A model generated the notes under the pieces. It did not search any database. It worked only from the letters and a program-made list of their open reading frames with translations, and was not told the origin of the DNA. Positions 51,659 through 60,331 of a stretch of 64,000 bases of DNA are shown one piece after another (within the stretch, counting starts at the first letter, position 1; every line of letters starts with the position of its first letter). The position numbers were made by a program, and so were the translations under genes. Origin of the DNA: Streptomyces monomycini (lineage in GTDB: Bacteria > Actinomycetota > Actinomycetes > Streptomycetales > Streptomycetaceae); assembly GCF_022271435.1 (NCBI RefSeq), contig NZ_JAFIQY010000003.1:310001-374000 (forward strand), written 5' to 3'.

Positions 51659-54073
51659 ATGAGCGACGATCCGCAGCAGGACGGCAAGGCCGGCCCCCGC
51701 GTACCGAAGTGGGCCGCACGCTCCGAGTTGCCCGCGGCCGCCGACGCGGACGGCCCCCAGGAGGGCCCGGCAGCCGGCGGGGGGGCCAAGGCCGGCAAGG
51801 GCCGCCGCGAGCGCACCGGCTGGCGGCGCGCCCTGCCCACCTGGCGGATGGTGCTGGGCGGCTTCCTGCTCGTCCTGCTGCTGGTCGCGGGCGGCCTCGT
51901 CGCCGGGTACATGCTCGTGCCCATTCCCGCCGCCAACTCGTCCGCCCAGGCGCAGAGCAACGTCTACCTGTACGCCGACGGCAGCCAGATCGCCCGCGAC
52001 GGCAAGGTCAACCGCGAGAACGTCCCCCTGAGCCAGGTCCCGAAGACCACCCAGGAAGCCGTCCTGGCCGCCGAGGACCGCGACTTCTACTCCGAGTCCG
52101 CCGTCGATCCCGTCGCCATGCTGCGCGCCGCGTGGAACACCGTCACCGGCAAGGGCAAGCAGTCCGGCTCCACCATCACCCAGCAGTACGTGAAGAACTA
52201 CTACCTCGGCCAGGAACAGACCATCACCCGCAAGGCCAAGGAGTTCTTCATCGCGATCAAGCTGGACCGCGAGCGCAGCAAGTCCGAGATCCTGGAGGGC
52301 TACCTCAACACCAGCTACTACGGCCGCAACGCGTACGGCATCCAGGCCGCCGCCCAGGCGTACTACAGCAAGAACTCCGACCAGCTCACCACCGCCGAGG
52401 GCGCCTACCTCGCCACCCTGCTCAACGCGCCCAGCGCGTACGACGTCGCCACCCACCCGCAGAACCGGCAGCGCGCCCTGGACCGCTGGAACTACGTCCT
52501 GGACGGCATGGTCAAGAAGAAGTGGATCAGCGCGTCCGAACGGGCCGGGCTGACCTTCCCCACGCCCGGCAAGGCCAAGCCGCCCACCGGCCTGTCCGGA
52601 CAGCGCGGCTACCTCGTCGAAGCGGTCAAGGACTATCTGACCAACAACAAGATCATCGATGATCAGACGCTGGCCGCCGGCGGCTACCGCATCACCACCA
52701 CCCTCGACAAGAAGCGCCAGGACGCCCTGGTCGAAGCCGTCGACGAGAAGCTGATGCGGCAGCTCGGCACGTCCACGGCCGACCGTTACGTACGGGCCGG
52801 CGGCGCCTCCATCGACCCCGCCACCGGCAACGTCGTCGCCATGTACGGCGGCATCGACTACGCCAAGCAGTACGTCAACAGCGCCACCCGCCGCGACTAC
52901 CAGGTCGGCTCCATCTTCAAGCCGATCGTCTTCACCTCCGCCGTCGCCAACGGCGCCGTCACCCAGGACGGCAACAAGATCACCCCGAACACCGTCTACG
53001 ACGGCACCAACAAGCGCGAGGCGGTCAGCAACGGCCGCCGCGTCGGCTTCGCCCCCGAGAACGAGGACGGCCGCTCCTACGGGCCGATCACCGTCTCCAC
53101 CGCCACCGACAAGTCCGTCAACGCCGTGTACGCCCAGATGGGTGTGGACGTCGGCCCGGAGAAGGTCAAGGACACCGCCGTCGACCTCGGCATCCCCAAG
53201 GACACGCCGAGCCTCGGCTCCTCCCAGGGCGCCATCTCGCTCGGCACCGCCACCCCCAGCGTGCTGGACATGACGCAGGTCTACGCCACCCTCGCCAACC
53301 ACGGCAAGCAGCGCGCGTACAGCCTCGTCGGCAAGGCCACCAAGGGCGGCGAGACCGTCGAACTGCCGGACCGCGGCGAGAAGACCGCGGTGCCCCGCAA
53401 CGCCGCCGACACCACCACCTCGATCCTGCGCAGCGTCATCGAGAGCCCCGGCGGCACCGGCTCGGCGGCCCGTGCCGTCGGACGGCCCGCGGCCGGCAAG
53501 ACCGGCACGGCCGAGCAGGACAAGGCCGCCTGGTTCGCGGGCTACACCCCCGACCTGGCCACCGTCGTCGGCGTCCTGGGCCAGGACCCGGACACCGGCG
53601 CGCAGAAGCCGCTGTACGGGGCGGCGGGGCAGGCCCGGATCAACGGCGGCGGCTTCCCCGCCGAGATCTGGGCCGCGTACACCGAAGCCGCCCTGGAGGG
53701 GAAGCCCGCCAAGGACTTCGACCTGGACCTGGAGGCCGGCGCGAGCCGGCCGCCCAGCAGCCAGGCACCGAGCACACCCGGCGAGCAGCCGAGCACCAGC
53801 GAGGCGCCGCCGAGCGACACCCCGCCGCCCAGCGGCCCGACCGGCACCCCGCCGACCAGCGGCCCCGGGCCCACCACGGCCCCCGGACCCAGCTTCCCGA
53901 CGTTCCCGACCGAGGTGCCGACCACCGCCCCCACCGACGACTGGCCCACCGTGGAGCCACCCGCCGGGGGCATCGAGGGCGGCATCAACGGCGGCCGGGG
54001 CGGCAGCGGCGGGGGCATGGGAGGCGGCTACGACGGCGGATACGGCGGGTGGGAGAACTTCCCGGGGGCGTGA
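51659..54073 (+). CDS. Class A penicillin-binding protein
   Basis: An 804-residue bifunctional peptidoglycan synthase. Cytosolic N-terminus of ~65 residues, one membrane helix (about 66-86), GT51 glycosyltransferase (about 110-280: AAEDRDFYSESAVDP with catalytic Glu, GSTITQQYVKNYYL, RKAKEFFIAIKLDRERSKSE), and transpeptidase (about 380-660) with SxxK in GSIFKPI, SxN in DKSVNAVY and KTG in AAGKTGTAE. The last ~100 residues are a Pro/Ser/Thr stalk ending in Gly-rich GGGYDGGYGG. No PASTA domain. It polymerises and crosslinks wall at the membrane surface. Confidence 0.95.
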   Translation: MSDDPQQDGKAGPRVPKWAARSELPAAADADGPQEGPAAGGGAKAGKGRRERTGWRRALPTWRMVLGGFLLVLLLVAGGLVAGYMLVPIPAANSSAQAQSNVYLYADGSQIARDGKVNRENVPLSQVPKTTQEAVLAAEDRDFYSESAVDPVAMLRAAWNTVTGKGKQSGSTITQQYVKNYYLGQEQTITRKAKEFFIAIKLDRERSKSEILEGYLNTSYYGRNAYGIQAAAQAYYSKNSDQLTTAEGAYLATLLNAPSAYDVATHPQNRQRALDRWNYVLDGMVKKKWISASERAGLTFPTPGKAKPPTGLSGQRGYLVEAVKDYLTNNKIIDDQTLAAGGYRITTTLDKKRQDALVEAVDEKLMRQLGTSTADRYVRAGGASIDPATGNVVAMYGGIDYAKQYVNSATRRDYQVGSIFKPIVFTSAVANGAVTQDGNKITPNTVYDGTNKREAVSNGRRVGFAPENEDGRSYGPITVSTATDKSVNAVYAQMGVDVGPEKVKDTAVDLGIPKDTPSLGSSQGAISLGTATPSVLDMTQVYATLANHGKQRAYSLVGKATKGGETVELPDRGEKTAVPRNAADTTTSILRSVIESPGGTGSAARAVGRPAAGKTGTAEQDKAAWFAGYTPDLATVVGVLGQDPDTGAQKPLYGAAGQARINGGGFPAEIWAAYTEAALEGKPAKDFDLDLEAGASRPPSSQAPSTPGEQPSTSEAPPSDTPPPSGPTGTPPTSGPGPTTAPGPSFPTFPTEVPTTAPTDDWPTVEPPAGGIEGGINGGRGGSGGGMGGGYDGGYGGWENFPGA

Positions 54074-54110
54074 GGAACGTCTCCAGGGGCGCCGGGCCCG
54101 GCACCCGGCG

Positions 54111-54431
54111 TCAGTGGCCGGACGTCATCTTCAGGCCGACGACCGCCACCAGCAGCAAGCAGATGAAGAAGATCCGCGCGGCGGTGGCGGGCTCACCGAG
54201 CACCAGCATGCCGACGACCGCGGCACCGGCCGCGCCGATACCGACCCAGACGCCGTACGCGGTGCCGATCGGCAGGGTCCGGGCGGCGTACGAGAGCAGC
54301 ACCATGCTGGCGACGATGCCCGCGCCGGTGAAGACACTGGGCCACAGCCGGGTGAACCCGTCCGTGAACTTCATACCGATCGACCAGCCGACTTCGAGCA
54401 GACCGGCGACGGCGAGCAGGATCCATGCCAT
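54111..54431 (-). CDS. gdx: SMR guanidinium exporter (SugE/Gdx type)
   Basis: A 106-residue small multidrug resistance protein with four helices. Essential Glu13 is in MAWILLAVAGLLEVGWSIGM, followed by KFTDGFTRLWPS, the pattern that separates Gdx/SugE from EmrE-like polyspecific pumps. Gdx members export guanidinium in exchange for protons as antiparallel dimers. A guanidine-III riboswitch 37 bp upstream makes that substrate nearly certain. RBS GGAGG before ATG 54431. Confidence 0.92.
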   Translation of the reverse strand: MAWILLAVAGLLEVGWSIGMKFTDGFTRLWPSVFTGAGIVASMVLLSYAARTLPIGTAYGVWVGIGAAGAAVVGMLVLGEPATAARIFFICLLLVAVVGLKMTSGH

Positions 54432-54468
54432 GACGGCACCTCCGTGGAAAGCGAGCTTCTACAGGGGT

Positions 54469-54509
54469 GCGTCGTCTTGTCGTGACCCGGTACGGCGCGT
54501 CTCGTCGGG
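54469..54509 (-). ncRNA. Guanidine-III riboswitch (mini-ykkC relative) upstream of gdx
   Basis: The 41-nt minus-strand element aligns without gaps to the Thermobifida fusca guanidine-III aptamer as I recall it. It has the conserved CCxGACGAG start, GCGCCGUACC core, GGUCA and GACAAGACGxCGC end, differing at six positions that mostly avoid the ligand pocket. Guanidinium binding to this class turns on expression of exporters, matching the adjacent gene. Confidence 0.88.
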
Positions 54510-54541
54510 ATGTCTCCGAGCCTAGCAAAAGGCGTACAAAA

Positions 54542-54567
54542 CGGGCGGTGACCCTGGTCACCGCCCG
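54542..54567 (-). terminator. Terminator between the GroES-like gene and the riboswitch
   Basis: An 11-bp stem (CGGGCGGTGAC at 54542-54552 and its complement at 54557-54567) followed on the minus strand by TTTT. It separates the gdx transcript from the upstream gene. Confidence 0.75.
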
Positions 54568-54603
54568 CCCTCGCCTCCGTACGGCAGAACCGCCCGGCGG
54601 CCC

Positions 54604-54693
54604 CTACAGGTGCGGCCGTTTCTACAGGTACAGCTGTCTCTACACGTGCAGCTGTCTCTACACGTGCAGCTGTCTCTACAGATACAGCCCCGT
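54604..54693. repeat. Five 18-bp tandem repeats at the end of the GroES-like gene
   Basis: Units CTACAGGTACAGCTGTCT and variants begin at 54604, 54622, 54640, 54658 and 54676. The last overlaps the stop; read on the minus strand every unit carries an in-frame TAG. Confidence 0.9.
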
Positions 54694-55026
54694 CGCGTCC
54701 TCGGCACCCTCCAGGCGTTCCGCCGCCACCGCGTGCAGGTCGCGCTCGCGCATCAGCACGTACGCGACGCCGCGCACCTCGACCTCGGCCCGGTCCTCCG
54801 GGTCGTACAGCACCCGGTCACCGGGCTCCACGGTCCGCACGTTCTGCCCCACCGCGACCACCTCGGCCCAGGCCAGACGGCGGCCGACCGCCGCGGTCGC
54901 GGGAATGACGATGCCGCCGGTGGAACGGCGCTCGCCCTCGGCGATGTCGGTACGGACCAGCACCCGGTCGTGCAGCATCCGGATGGGCAGCTTGTCGTGG
55001 GTGTCCTTGGCGTTATTCGGGCTCAC
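54676..55026 (-). CDS. GroES/Cpn10-like co-chaperonin homologue
   Basis: A 116-residue protein with the Cpn10 fold: PIRMLHDRVLVRTDIAEGER, the mobile-loop region RRSTGGIVIPATA, VGQNVRTVEPGDRVLYDPED, VEVRGVAYVLMRERDLHAVA. It carries 15 extra residues at both ends relative to GroES (~97-102 residues) and is not beside groEL, so it is probably a second, specialised Cpn10. The 3-prime end is fused to an 18-bp tandem repeat array. Confidence 0.85.
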   Translation of the reverse strand: MSPNNAKDTHDKLPIRMLHDRVLVRTDIAEGERRSTGGIVIPATAAVGRRLAWAEVVAVGQNVRTVEPGDRVLYDPEDRAEVEVRGVAYVLMRERDLHAVAAERLEGAEDATGLYL

Positions 55027-55067
55027 GGCACGACCGTACCCGGCCGCGCGCCCGCACAGCGCCCGCC

Positions 55068-55388
55068 TCAGGAACGGCGGCGCCTGGAACCCACCACGAG
55101 CAGCCCGACAACGGCCACACCGATCATCGCCAGCGGCACCACCCGCTCCAGGCGGGGCGCGCCGTCCTCCGCCACCAGCTGGGCGCGGATGTCCGAGACC
55201 GCGCGGTTGGCGGCCACGTAGGCCCGCCCCGCCGTGCGGTCCACGGCCGCCGCCGTCTTCGCCTTCGCGTCCCCCATGATCGTCTTCGGGTGCAGCCGCA
55301 CACCGATCTCGTCCAGCGTCACGGCAAGCTCCTGCCGCCTGCGGACGATGTCCTTCTCGATCTGCGCAGGGGTCCTGGCTTCCGACAC
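55068..55388 (-). CDS. DUF3618 membrane protein
   Basis: A 106-residue protein. The conserved DUF3618 N-terminus (TPAQIEKDIVRRRQELAVTL, DEIGVRLHPKTIMGDAKAK) is amphipathic and probably coiled; one C-terminal helix (VVPLAMIGVAVVGLLVVG) precedes RRRR. In actinobacteria it is commonly part of a small membrane/stress group; function not known. GTG start at 55388; the frame runs to 55460. It reads in the same direction as the GroES-like gene, 41 bp away. Confidence 0.85.
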   Translation of the reverse strand: MSEARTPAQIEKDIVRRRQELAVTLDEIGVRLHPKTIMGDAKAKTAAAVDRTAGRAYVAANRAVSDIRAQLVAEDGAPRLERVVPLAMIGVAVVGLLVVGSRRRRS

Positions 55389-55581
55389 CGCGCTGCCTCC
55401 GGTCGTCTCGATCCGTCTCCGTGCGGACAGTCTGTCAGCACCACGGCCCCGCCGCCCCACAGCACCCCCTTTTCGAGCGGCTCAGTAACCTCGGGGCGTA
55501 GCGCGAACAGGGGCGCGACCCGCTCGCGCACCCGTCTTCCCCCGTACGTGCACCCCGCGTGCCGCCCACCCAAGGAGAGCC

Positions 55582-56049
55582 ATGAGCGAGCGACTGCAGC
55601 CCGGCGACACCGCCCCCGCCTTCACCCTCCCCGACGCGGACGGCAAGCAGGTCTCGCTCGCCGACCACAAGGGCCGCAAGGTCATCGTGTACTTCTACCC
55701 GGCCGCGCTGACCCCCGGCTGCACCAAGCAGGCCTGCGACTTCACCGACAACCTCGACTTCCTGGCCGGACACGGCTACGACGTCATCGGCATCTCCCCC
55801 GACAAGCCGGAGAAGCTCGCGAAGTTCCGCGAGAAGGAGGAACTGTCGGTCACCCTGCTGGGCGACCCCGACAAGCAGGTCCTCCAGGCTTACGGCGCCT
55901 ACGGCGAGAAGAAGCTGTACGGCAAGGTCGTGACCGGCGTCATCCGTTCCACGGTGATCGTGGACGAGGAGGGCAAGGTCGAGCGCGCCCTGTACAACGT
56001 GAAGGCCACCGGCCACGTCGCCAAGATCATCAAGGATCTGGGGCTGTAG
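55582..56049 (+). CDS. bcp: Thioredoxin-dependent thiol peroxidase (Bcp/PrxQ)
   Basis: A 155-residue peroxiredoxin: LQPGDTAPAFTLPDADGKQV, then the catalytic loop ALTPGCTKQACDF with peroxidatic Cys47 and resolving Cys52 (the atypical 2-Cys pattern of PrxQ), followed by GISPDKPEKLAKF and RSTVIVDEEGKVERALYNVK. It reduces hydrogen peroxide and organic hydroperoxides using thioredoxin in the cytosol. RBS AAGGAGAG precedes ATG 55582. Full length for the family. Confidence 0.97.
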   Translation: MSERLQPGDTAPAFTLPDADGKQVSLADHKGRKVIVYFYPAALTPGCTKQACDFTDNLDFLAGHGYDVIGISPDKPEKLAKFREKEELSVTLLGDPDKQVLQAYGAYGEKKLYGKVVTGVIRSTVIVDEEGKVERALYNVKATGHVAKIIKDLGL

Positions 56050-56175
56050 GCGGGGCCGGACGGGCGAGGGGCGACCGGGCGCGAGCGGCTGGGACCCGTA
56101 CTGCCGGGCCGCGGCCGTCCCGGCTGCCCCCGCTGCCGCCCCGTCCGCCCTCCGGACAGGGCGGGCCCGGCGGAC

Positions 56176-57618
56176 CTACGAGGCCGCCACCGCCCCCCGC
56201 TCCACCACCGGCACCCGCTCCGCCTCCCCCGGCCCGACCGGCTCCGGCAGCTCCAGCACCGCCTCGGCACCGCCGCCCTCGGCCGTACCGAACAGCAGCC
56301 GGCCGCCCAGCACCTCCGCCTGCCCGGCCGCGATCGTCAACCCCAGACCGTGCCCGGTACCGCGCTCCGGAGCCGCCGTACGGAAGCGACGCGGCCCCTC
56401 CTCGCACAGCTCCGGCGGATACCCCGGCCCGTGGTCGCGCACGACGATCCGCGCGCCCTCGACCCGTACCTCCACCGGCGGCTCGCCGTGCTTGGCCGCG
56501 TTCGCCAGCAGATTGACCAGCACCCGCTCCACCCGGCGCCGGTCGGTCTCCACCACCCGCGCCGGCCCCGCCACGACGATCCCGACACCCGAGATGCCGC
56601 GCACCCGCTCCACCCGGTCCACGATCCCGCGCACCAGCGACGGCAGATCCACCGCGTCCAGCTGCGCGGACTCCACGCCCGCGTCCAGCCGGGACACCTC
56701 CAGCAGGTCCTCGACCAGGTTGCGCATCGTCTGCGCCCGGTCCCGCACCAGCTCGACGGCCCGCTCGTGCGGCAGCAGCTCGGACGCCGCGACCAGACCC
56801 GCCACCGGCGTCCGCAGCTCGTGCGCCACATCGGCGGTGAACTTGCGCTCCGCCTCCACCCGCGCCGCCAGCGACGTCGCCATGTGGTGCACCGAACGGC
56901 CCAGCTCCGCCACCTCGTCCCGGCCGCCCGCCGCCAGCGCGTCCGCGTCCGGCGGCTCACCCGCCGCGATCCGGCGCGCCGCGGCCGCACTGTGCCGCAG
57001 CCGCCGCGACAGCCGCTGCGAGACGAACCACGACACGCCGGCCATCAGCACCACCGTGCCGACGCCCGCGATCACCAGGGCCCGGTCCAGCGCCTCCTGC
57101 GCCGGGTCGTTGTCCGGGAACGCCGCCGAGACCGACAGCGTCCGCGGCTGCCCGCCGGAACCACTGCCGTGGGCACCGGCGTCACCGGAGCCGCTGCCAT
57201 CGGAACCGCTGTCCCGGGAGCCGCCACCGGCCCTGTCCGCACCGGAACCACCACCGGAGCCGCCCTCCGCGGAGCCGCCCTTCTCGGAACCGCCGGCCCC
57301 GGAACCCCCGCCCACCCCGGTCGCCGCCCACACCCGCGGGTCCTCGCCCTGACTCACATACGTACCGGACTTCCCCTCGAAGACCGCCGCCCGCAACGGA
57401 CTCGGCAACGTCGCGTCGTCCAGCTGCGCGCCCAGCGCCAGCGTCCCGTCCCGCTCATAGATCTGCAGCGCCGAACTGAGCCGGTCGTCCTGGTACGAGC
57501 GCGCCGAACGCTCCCGCTCCGCGTCCGCGATGTGATGCACCGCGAACCCCAGCACCACCACCGCCAACGCCGTCACACACGAAATGGCCAGTGCGATCCG
57601 GCCCCGGATGCCCATCAC
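56176..57618 (-). CDS. Sensor histidine kinase with Gly/Ser-rich sensor insert
   Basis: A 480-residue membrane kinase: TM1 about 6-28, extracytoplasmic domain about 29-175 containing a ~60-residue Gly/Ser tract (GGSGAGGSEKGGSAEGGSGG and on), TM2 about 185-205, HAMP about 205-260, H-box FTADVAHELRTPVAG, N-box NLLANAAKHGE, G1 DHGPGYPPEL and G2 GTGHGLGLTIAAGQ. No response-regulator gene is next to it, so its partner is elsewhere or outside the window. The start overlaps the stop of the upstream membrane-protein gene (GTGATG); GTG 57618 or ATG 57615. Confidence 0.9.
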   Translation of the reverse strand: MMGIRGRIALAISCVTALAVVVLGFAVHHIADAERERSARSYQDDRLSSALQIYERDGTLALGAQLDDATLPSPLRAAVFEGKSGTYVSQGEDPRVWAATGVGGGSGAGGSEKGGSAEGGSGGGSGADRAGGGSRDSGSDGSGSGDAGAHGSGSGGQPRTLSVSAAFPDNDPAQEALDRALVIAGVGTVVLMAGVSWFVSQRLSRRLRHSAAAARRIAAGEPPDADALAAGGRDEVAELGRSVHHMATSLAARVEAERKFTADVAHELRTPVAGLVAASELLPHERAVELVRDRAQTMRNLVEDLLEVSRLDAGVESAQLDAVDLPSLVRGIVDRVERVRGISGVGIVVAGPARVVETDRRRVERVLVNLLANAAKHGEPPVEVRVEGARIVVRDHGPGYPPELCEEGPRRFRTAAPERGTGHGLGLTIAAGQAEVLGGRLLFGTAEGGGAEAVLELPEPVGPGEAERVPVVERGAVAAS

Positions 57619-58121
57619 GCGAGGTTGTACATCTCCGTCGAGTCACCGAGCGGCGTCGAGCCCTCGTACGTCACCTCCAGCCCCGTGAAGGCCCGCGCGC
57701 CGTCCACCGTCTTCGCCGCGTACAGCCGGAACGTCGCCGGGAAACCGGCGTTCGTGCCCACCCCCGCGGCGGCCTTCTCCACCTGCACCACGCCCTTGCC
57801 CTCGGCCTCCGCCGTGCCGTACCGGTCCCAGGTGATACCCGTCGCCACCATGCCCGCGTCAGCACACGTCAACGTGATGACCTGCGGCTTGATCTCCGGC
57901 TCGCCGAACCCGCAGTCGCGCACACCGGGCAGCCCGCCGGTCGCCTTCCCGGCCGACTTCACGTCCTGCACCGCCGACGTCTTCGGCGCCGCGTCCACCG
58001 CCGACGCGCGGTCCGTCGCCTGGCTGAACCACACACCGCCGGCCGCCAGCGCGGTGACCACGGCGAAGGTCGCCAGGGCGGTGCGCCCGCTGAACCGGCG
58101 GGCACCCTCGCGGTCGGTCAT
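57615..58121 (-). CDS. Membrane-anchored secreted protein coupled to the histidine kinase
   Basis: A 168-residue protein with one N-terminal hydrophobic segment (about 15-36: LATFAVVTALAAGGVWFS) and an extracytoplasmic domain (about 40-168) containing two Cys (RDCGFGEP, TLTCADAG) that may form a disulfide. I do not recognise the domain. Its stop overlaps the kinase start, so it is likely an accessory sensor or ligand-binding partner of that kinase. The start at 58121 gives a proper anchor; RBS AAGGAGAAG. Confidence 0.72.
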   Translation of the reverse strand: MTDREGARRFSGRTALATFAVVTALAAGGVWFSQATDRASAVDAAPKTSAVQDVKSAGKATGGLPGVRDCGFGEPEIKPQVITLTCADAGMVATGITWDRYGTAEAEGKGVVQVEKAAAGVGTNAGFPATFRLYAAKTVDGARAFTGLEVTYEGSTPLGDSTEMYNLA

Positions 58122-58630
58122 GGACTTCTCCTTCCGGGGCGGCGGCCCCGTACCAGCGCGGAACGGGCCACCGCATCCGAACACTGCACGCGCGCCGATG
58201 CACGTTCCCCCGCACGCGAGGCCGAGGCACACGTACGCGAGGGGTCCGCGGAGCGAACGGTTCGGAGCATAAGGGTGGTTTCGATACCCACCACTCTCCC
58301 CTCCCCGCCACACGAGCTGATTGCCCGGACGCTTCGGTGACCACGCGGCTGTGTACCAGTTCTGTAACAGCGGTGGTCACAGCCCTGGCGAAATCCACCA
58401 CGAAACCGGGAGAAACCGCTGCGCCGGACGGCGCAGACCACGTGACGTACATCGCGTTGTGGGGTCAGAGTGGTTTGAGTCGCGCTCCAGTGCGCAGGCG
58501 CACCTGTCGTACGACCACCTTTGTGATCACAGGCGACCGCCGACGGCCCTCCCGGCCACGAGGACGCCCACGACCGCTGCGAACTCCTGCCGCGCATCGA
58601 GCGCGCTGACCGACCGAGAGGACTCGACTC
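58122..58630. other. 509-bp intergenic region before the ProP-type gene
   Basis: No gene supported on either strand. The left end is the promoter of the kinase pair; the middle has an AT-richer patch (about 58270-58300), and an inverted TGACCAC/GTGGTCA pair flanks 58337-58380. Osmotic or sigma-factor control of the transporter may reside here, but I cannot identify the promoter class. Confidence 0.45.
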
Positions 58631-60169
58631 GTGCCGACCGGCAGCACCGAAGCCGAACCCACGACCGACCGGGACCCGGCGGCGTTCAAACGCCACAGAA
58701 ACCTGTTCCGTGCCGTCGCCCGCCGCCGGAACCCCCGGCTCCGCCGCACCGACATCACGGTGACCGACGAACGCGTCGTCAAACGCGCCGTGAAGGCCGC
58801 CGCGCTCGGCAACGCCATGGAATGGTTCGACTTCGGCATCTACAGCTACCTCGCGGTCACCATCGGAAAGGTGTTCTTCCCCGGCGGCAGCGACACCACC
58901 AGCCTGCTGTCCTCCTTCGCCACCTTCGCCGTCGCGTTCCTCGTACGACCCATCGGCGGCGCGTTCTTCGGGCCCCTCGGCGACCGTGTCGGCCGCAAGA
59001 AGGTCCTCGCCCTCACCATGATCATGATGGCCGCCGGCACCCTGTGCATCGGCCTGATCCCCTCGTACGCCAGCATCGGCCTGTGGGCCCCGATCCTGCT
59101 GATCGTCTTCCGCATGATCCAGGGATTCTCCACCGGCGGCGAGTACGGCGGCGCCTCCACCTTCATCGCCGAGTACGCCCCCGACAAGAAGCGCGGCTTC
59201 TTCGGCAGCTTCCTGGAGATGGGCACCCTGGCCGGCTACACCGGCGCCGCCGGTCTGGTCCTCGTCCTCAACTCCACACTCGGCTCCGAGACCATGCACG
59301 ACTGGGGCTGGCGCATCCCCTTCCTGGTCGCCGGACCGCTCGGCCTGGTCGGCCTCTACCTGCGGATGAAGCTCGACGAGACCCCCGCCTTCCAGAAGCT
59401 GGAAGCGTCCCAGTCCCACAACGGCGACACCTCCGTCACCGAGGCCGAGGGCGACGCCTCCCACCTCTCGGAGAACGCCCCCAAGAAGAAGCTCGGCGAG
59501 ATCTTCTCGCAGCAGTGGCCGATGCTGATCCTGTGCATCGCGCTGGTCGGCGCGTACAACATCTGCCACTACATGCTGCTCTCCTACATGCCGACCTACC
59601 TGACCGACACCCTCCACTACGACGAGGCACACGGTCTGCTGATCGTCATCGGCACCATGATCGTCCTGATGTGCGTCATCAGCAGCGTCGGCAAGCTCAA
59701 CGACCGCTTCGGCCGCAAGCCCCTGCTGATGACCGGCATGCTCGGCTTCTTCCTCCTCTCCGCCCCCGCCTTCCTGCTGGTCAAGCAGGGCAGCATGGCC
59801 GCGATCATCCCCGGCATGCTGATGCTCGGCCTCTCCCTGGTCTGCCTCCTGGGCACCATGTCCGCCGCGCTCCCCGCCCTCTTCCCCACCAGCGTCCGCT
59901 ACGGCTCCCTCTCCATCGGCTACAACCTCGCCGTCTCCCTCTTCGGCGGTACGACCCCCCTGGTCATCACCGCCCTCATGGACGGCTTCGGCGGCAACGA
60001 CATGATCCCCGCCTACTACGCCATGGGCGCCGCCCTGGTAGGCGCCATCGCCGTCGCCTGCATGAAGGAAACCGCCCAACAGCCCCTGGAGGGCTCCCCG
60101 CCGGCGGTCGCCACCAAGGAGGAGGCCGTCGAAATGGTCACGGCCCAGTCCCCGGACCCGCGCTTCTGA
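58631..60169 (+). CDS. MFS transporter, ProP-type (glycine betaine/proline-like)
   Basis: A 512-residue major facilitator of the metabolite:H+ symporter group with 12 helices. Landmarks: AAALGNAMEWFDFGIYSYLA, LGDRVGRKKVLALTMIMMAA, RMIQGFSTGGEYGGASTFIA, SVGKLNDRFGRKPLLMTGML, LFPTSVRYGSLSIGYNLAVS. A 50-residue basic N-terminal extension and an acidic loop (QSHNGDTSVTEAEGD) are present. The C-terminal osmosensory coiled coil of E. coli ProP is missing, so osmoregulation may differ. GTG start at 58631. Confidence 0.88.
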   Translation: MPTGSTEAEPTTDRDPAAFKRHRNLFRAVARRRNPRLRRTDITVTDERVVKRAVKAAALGNAMEWFDFGIYSYLAVTIGKVFFPGGSDTTSLLSSFATFAVAFLVRPIGGAFFGPLGDRVGRKKVLALTMIMMAAGTLCIGLIPSYASIGLWAPILLIVFRMIQGFSTGGEYGGASTFIAEYAPDKKRGFFGSFLEMGTLAGYTGAAGLVLVLNSTLGSETMHDWGWRIPFLVAGPLGLVGLYLRMKLDETPAFQKLEASQSHNGDTSVTEAEGDASHLSENAPKKKLGEIFSQQWPMLILCIALVGAYNICHYMLLSYMPTYLTDTLHYDEAHGLLIVIGTMIVLMCVISSVGKLNDRFGRKPLLMTGMLGFFLLSAPAFLLVKQGSMAAIIPGMLMLGLSLVCLLGTMSAALPALFPTSVRYGSLSIGYNLAVSLFGGTTPLVITALMDGFGGNDMIPAYYAMGAALVGAIAVACMKETAQQPLEGSPPAVATKEEAVEMVTAQSPDPRF

Positions 60170-60190
60170 CCCCTCCACGGACACCACATC

Positions 60191-60232
60191 GCGGCCCTCG
60201 CCCTGCCGGGCGGGGGCCGCGGTCGTTTTTTT
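60191..60232 (+). terminator. Terminator after the ProP-type gene
   Basis: Hairpin GCGGCCCTCGCCC at 60191-60203 with GGGCGGGGGCCGC at 60208-60220, followed by GGTCG and a run of seven T. Confidence 0.85.
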
Positions 60233-60331
60233 GGGTTTTTGGGCTGTTCGGCGTAACCGGGTGGGGGTGGGGGCGTTGGGCAGTTCGAGAGTAAGACAGA
60301 CAGCCGAGGTACATACGGGGAACGGGGGACC

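Noticed and set aside
58118..60187. 689-residue minus-strand frame opposite the ProP-type gene
   Set aside because: Gly/Glu/Asp-rich shadow without domains, running across a promoter region.
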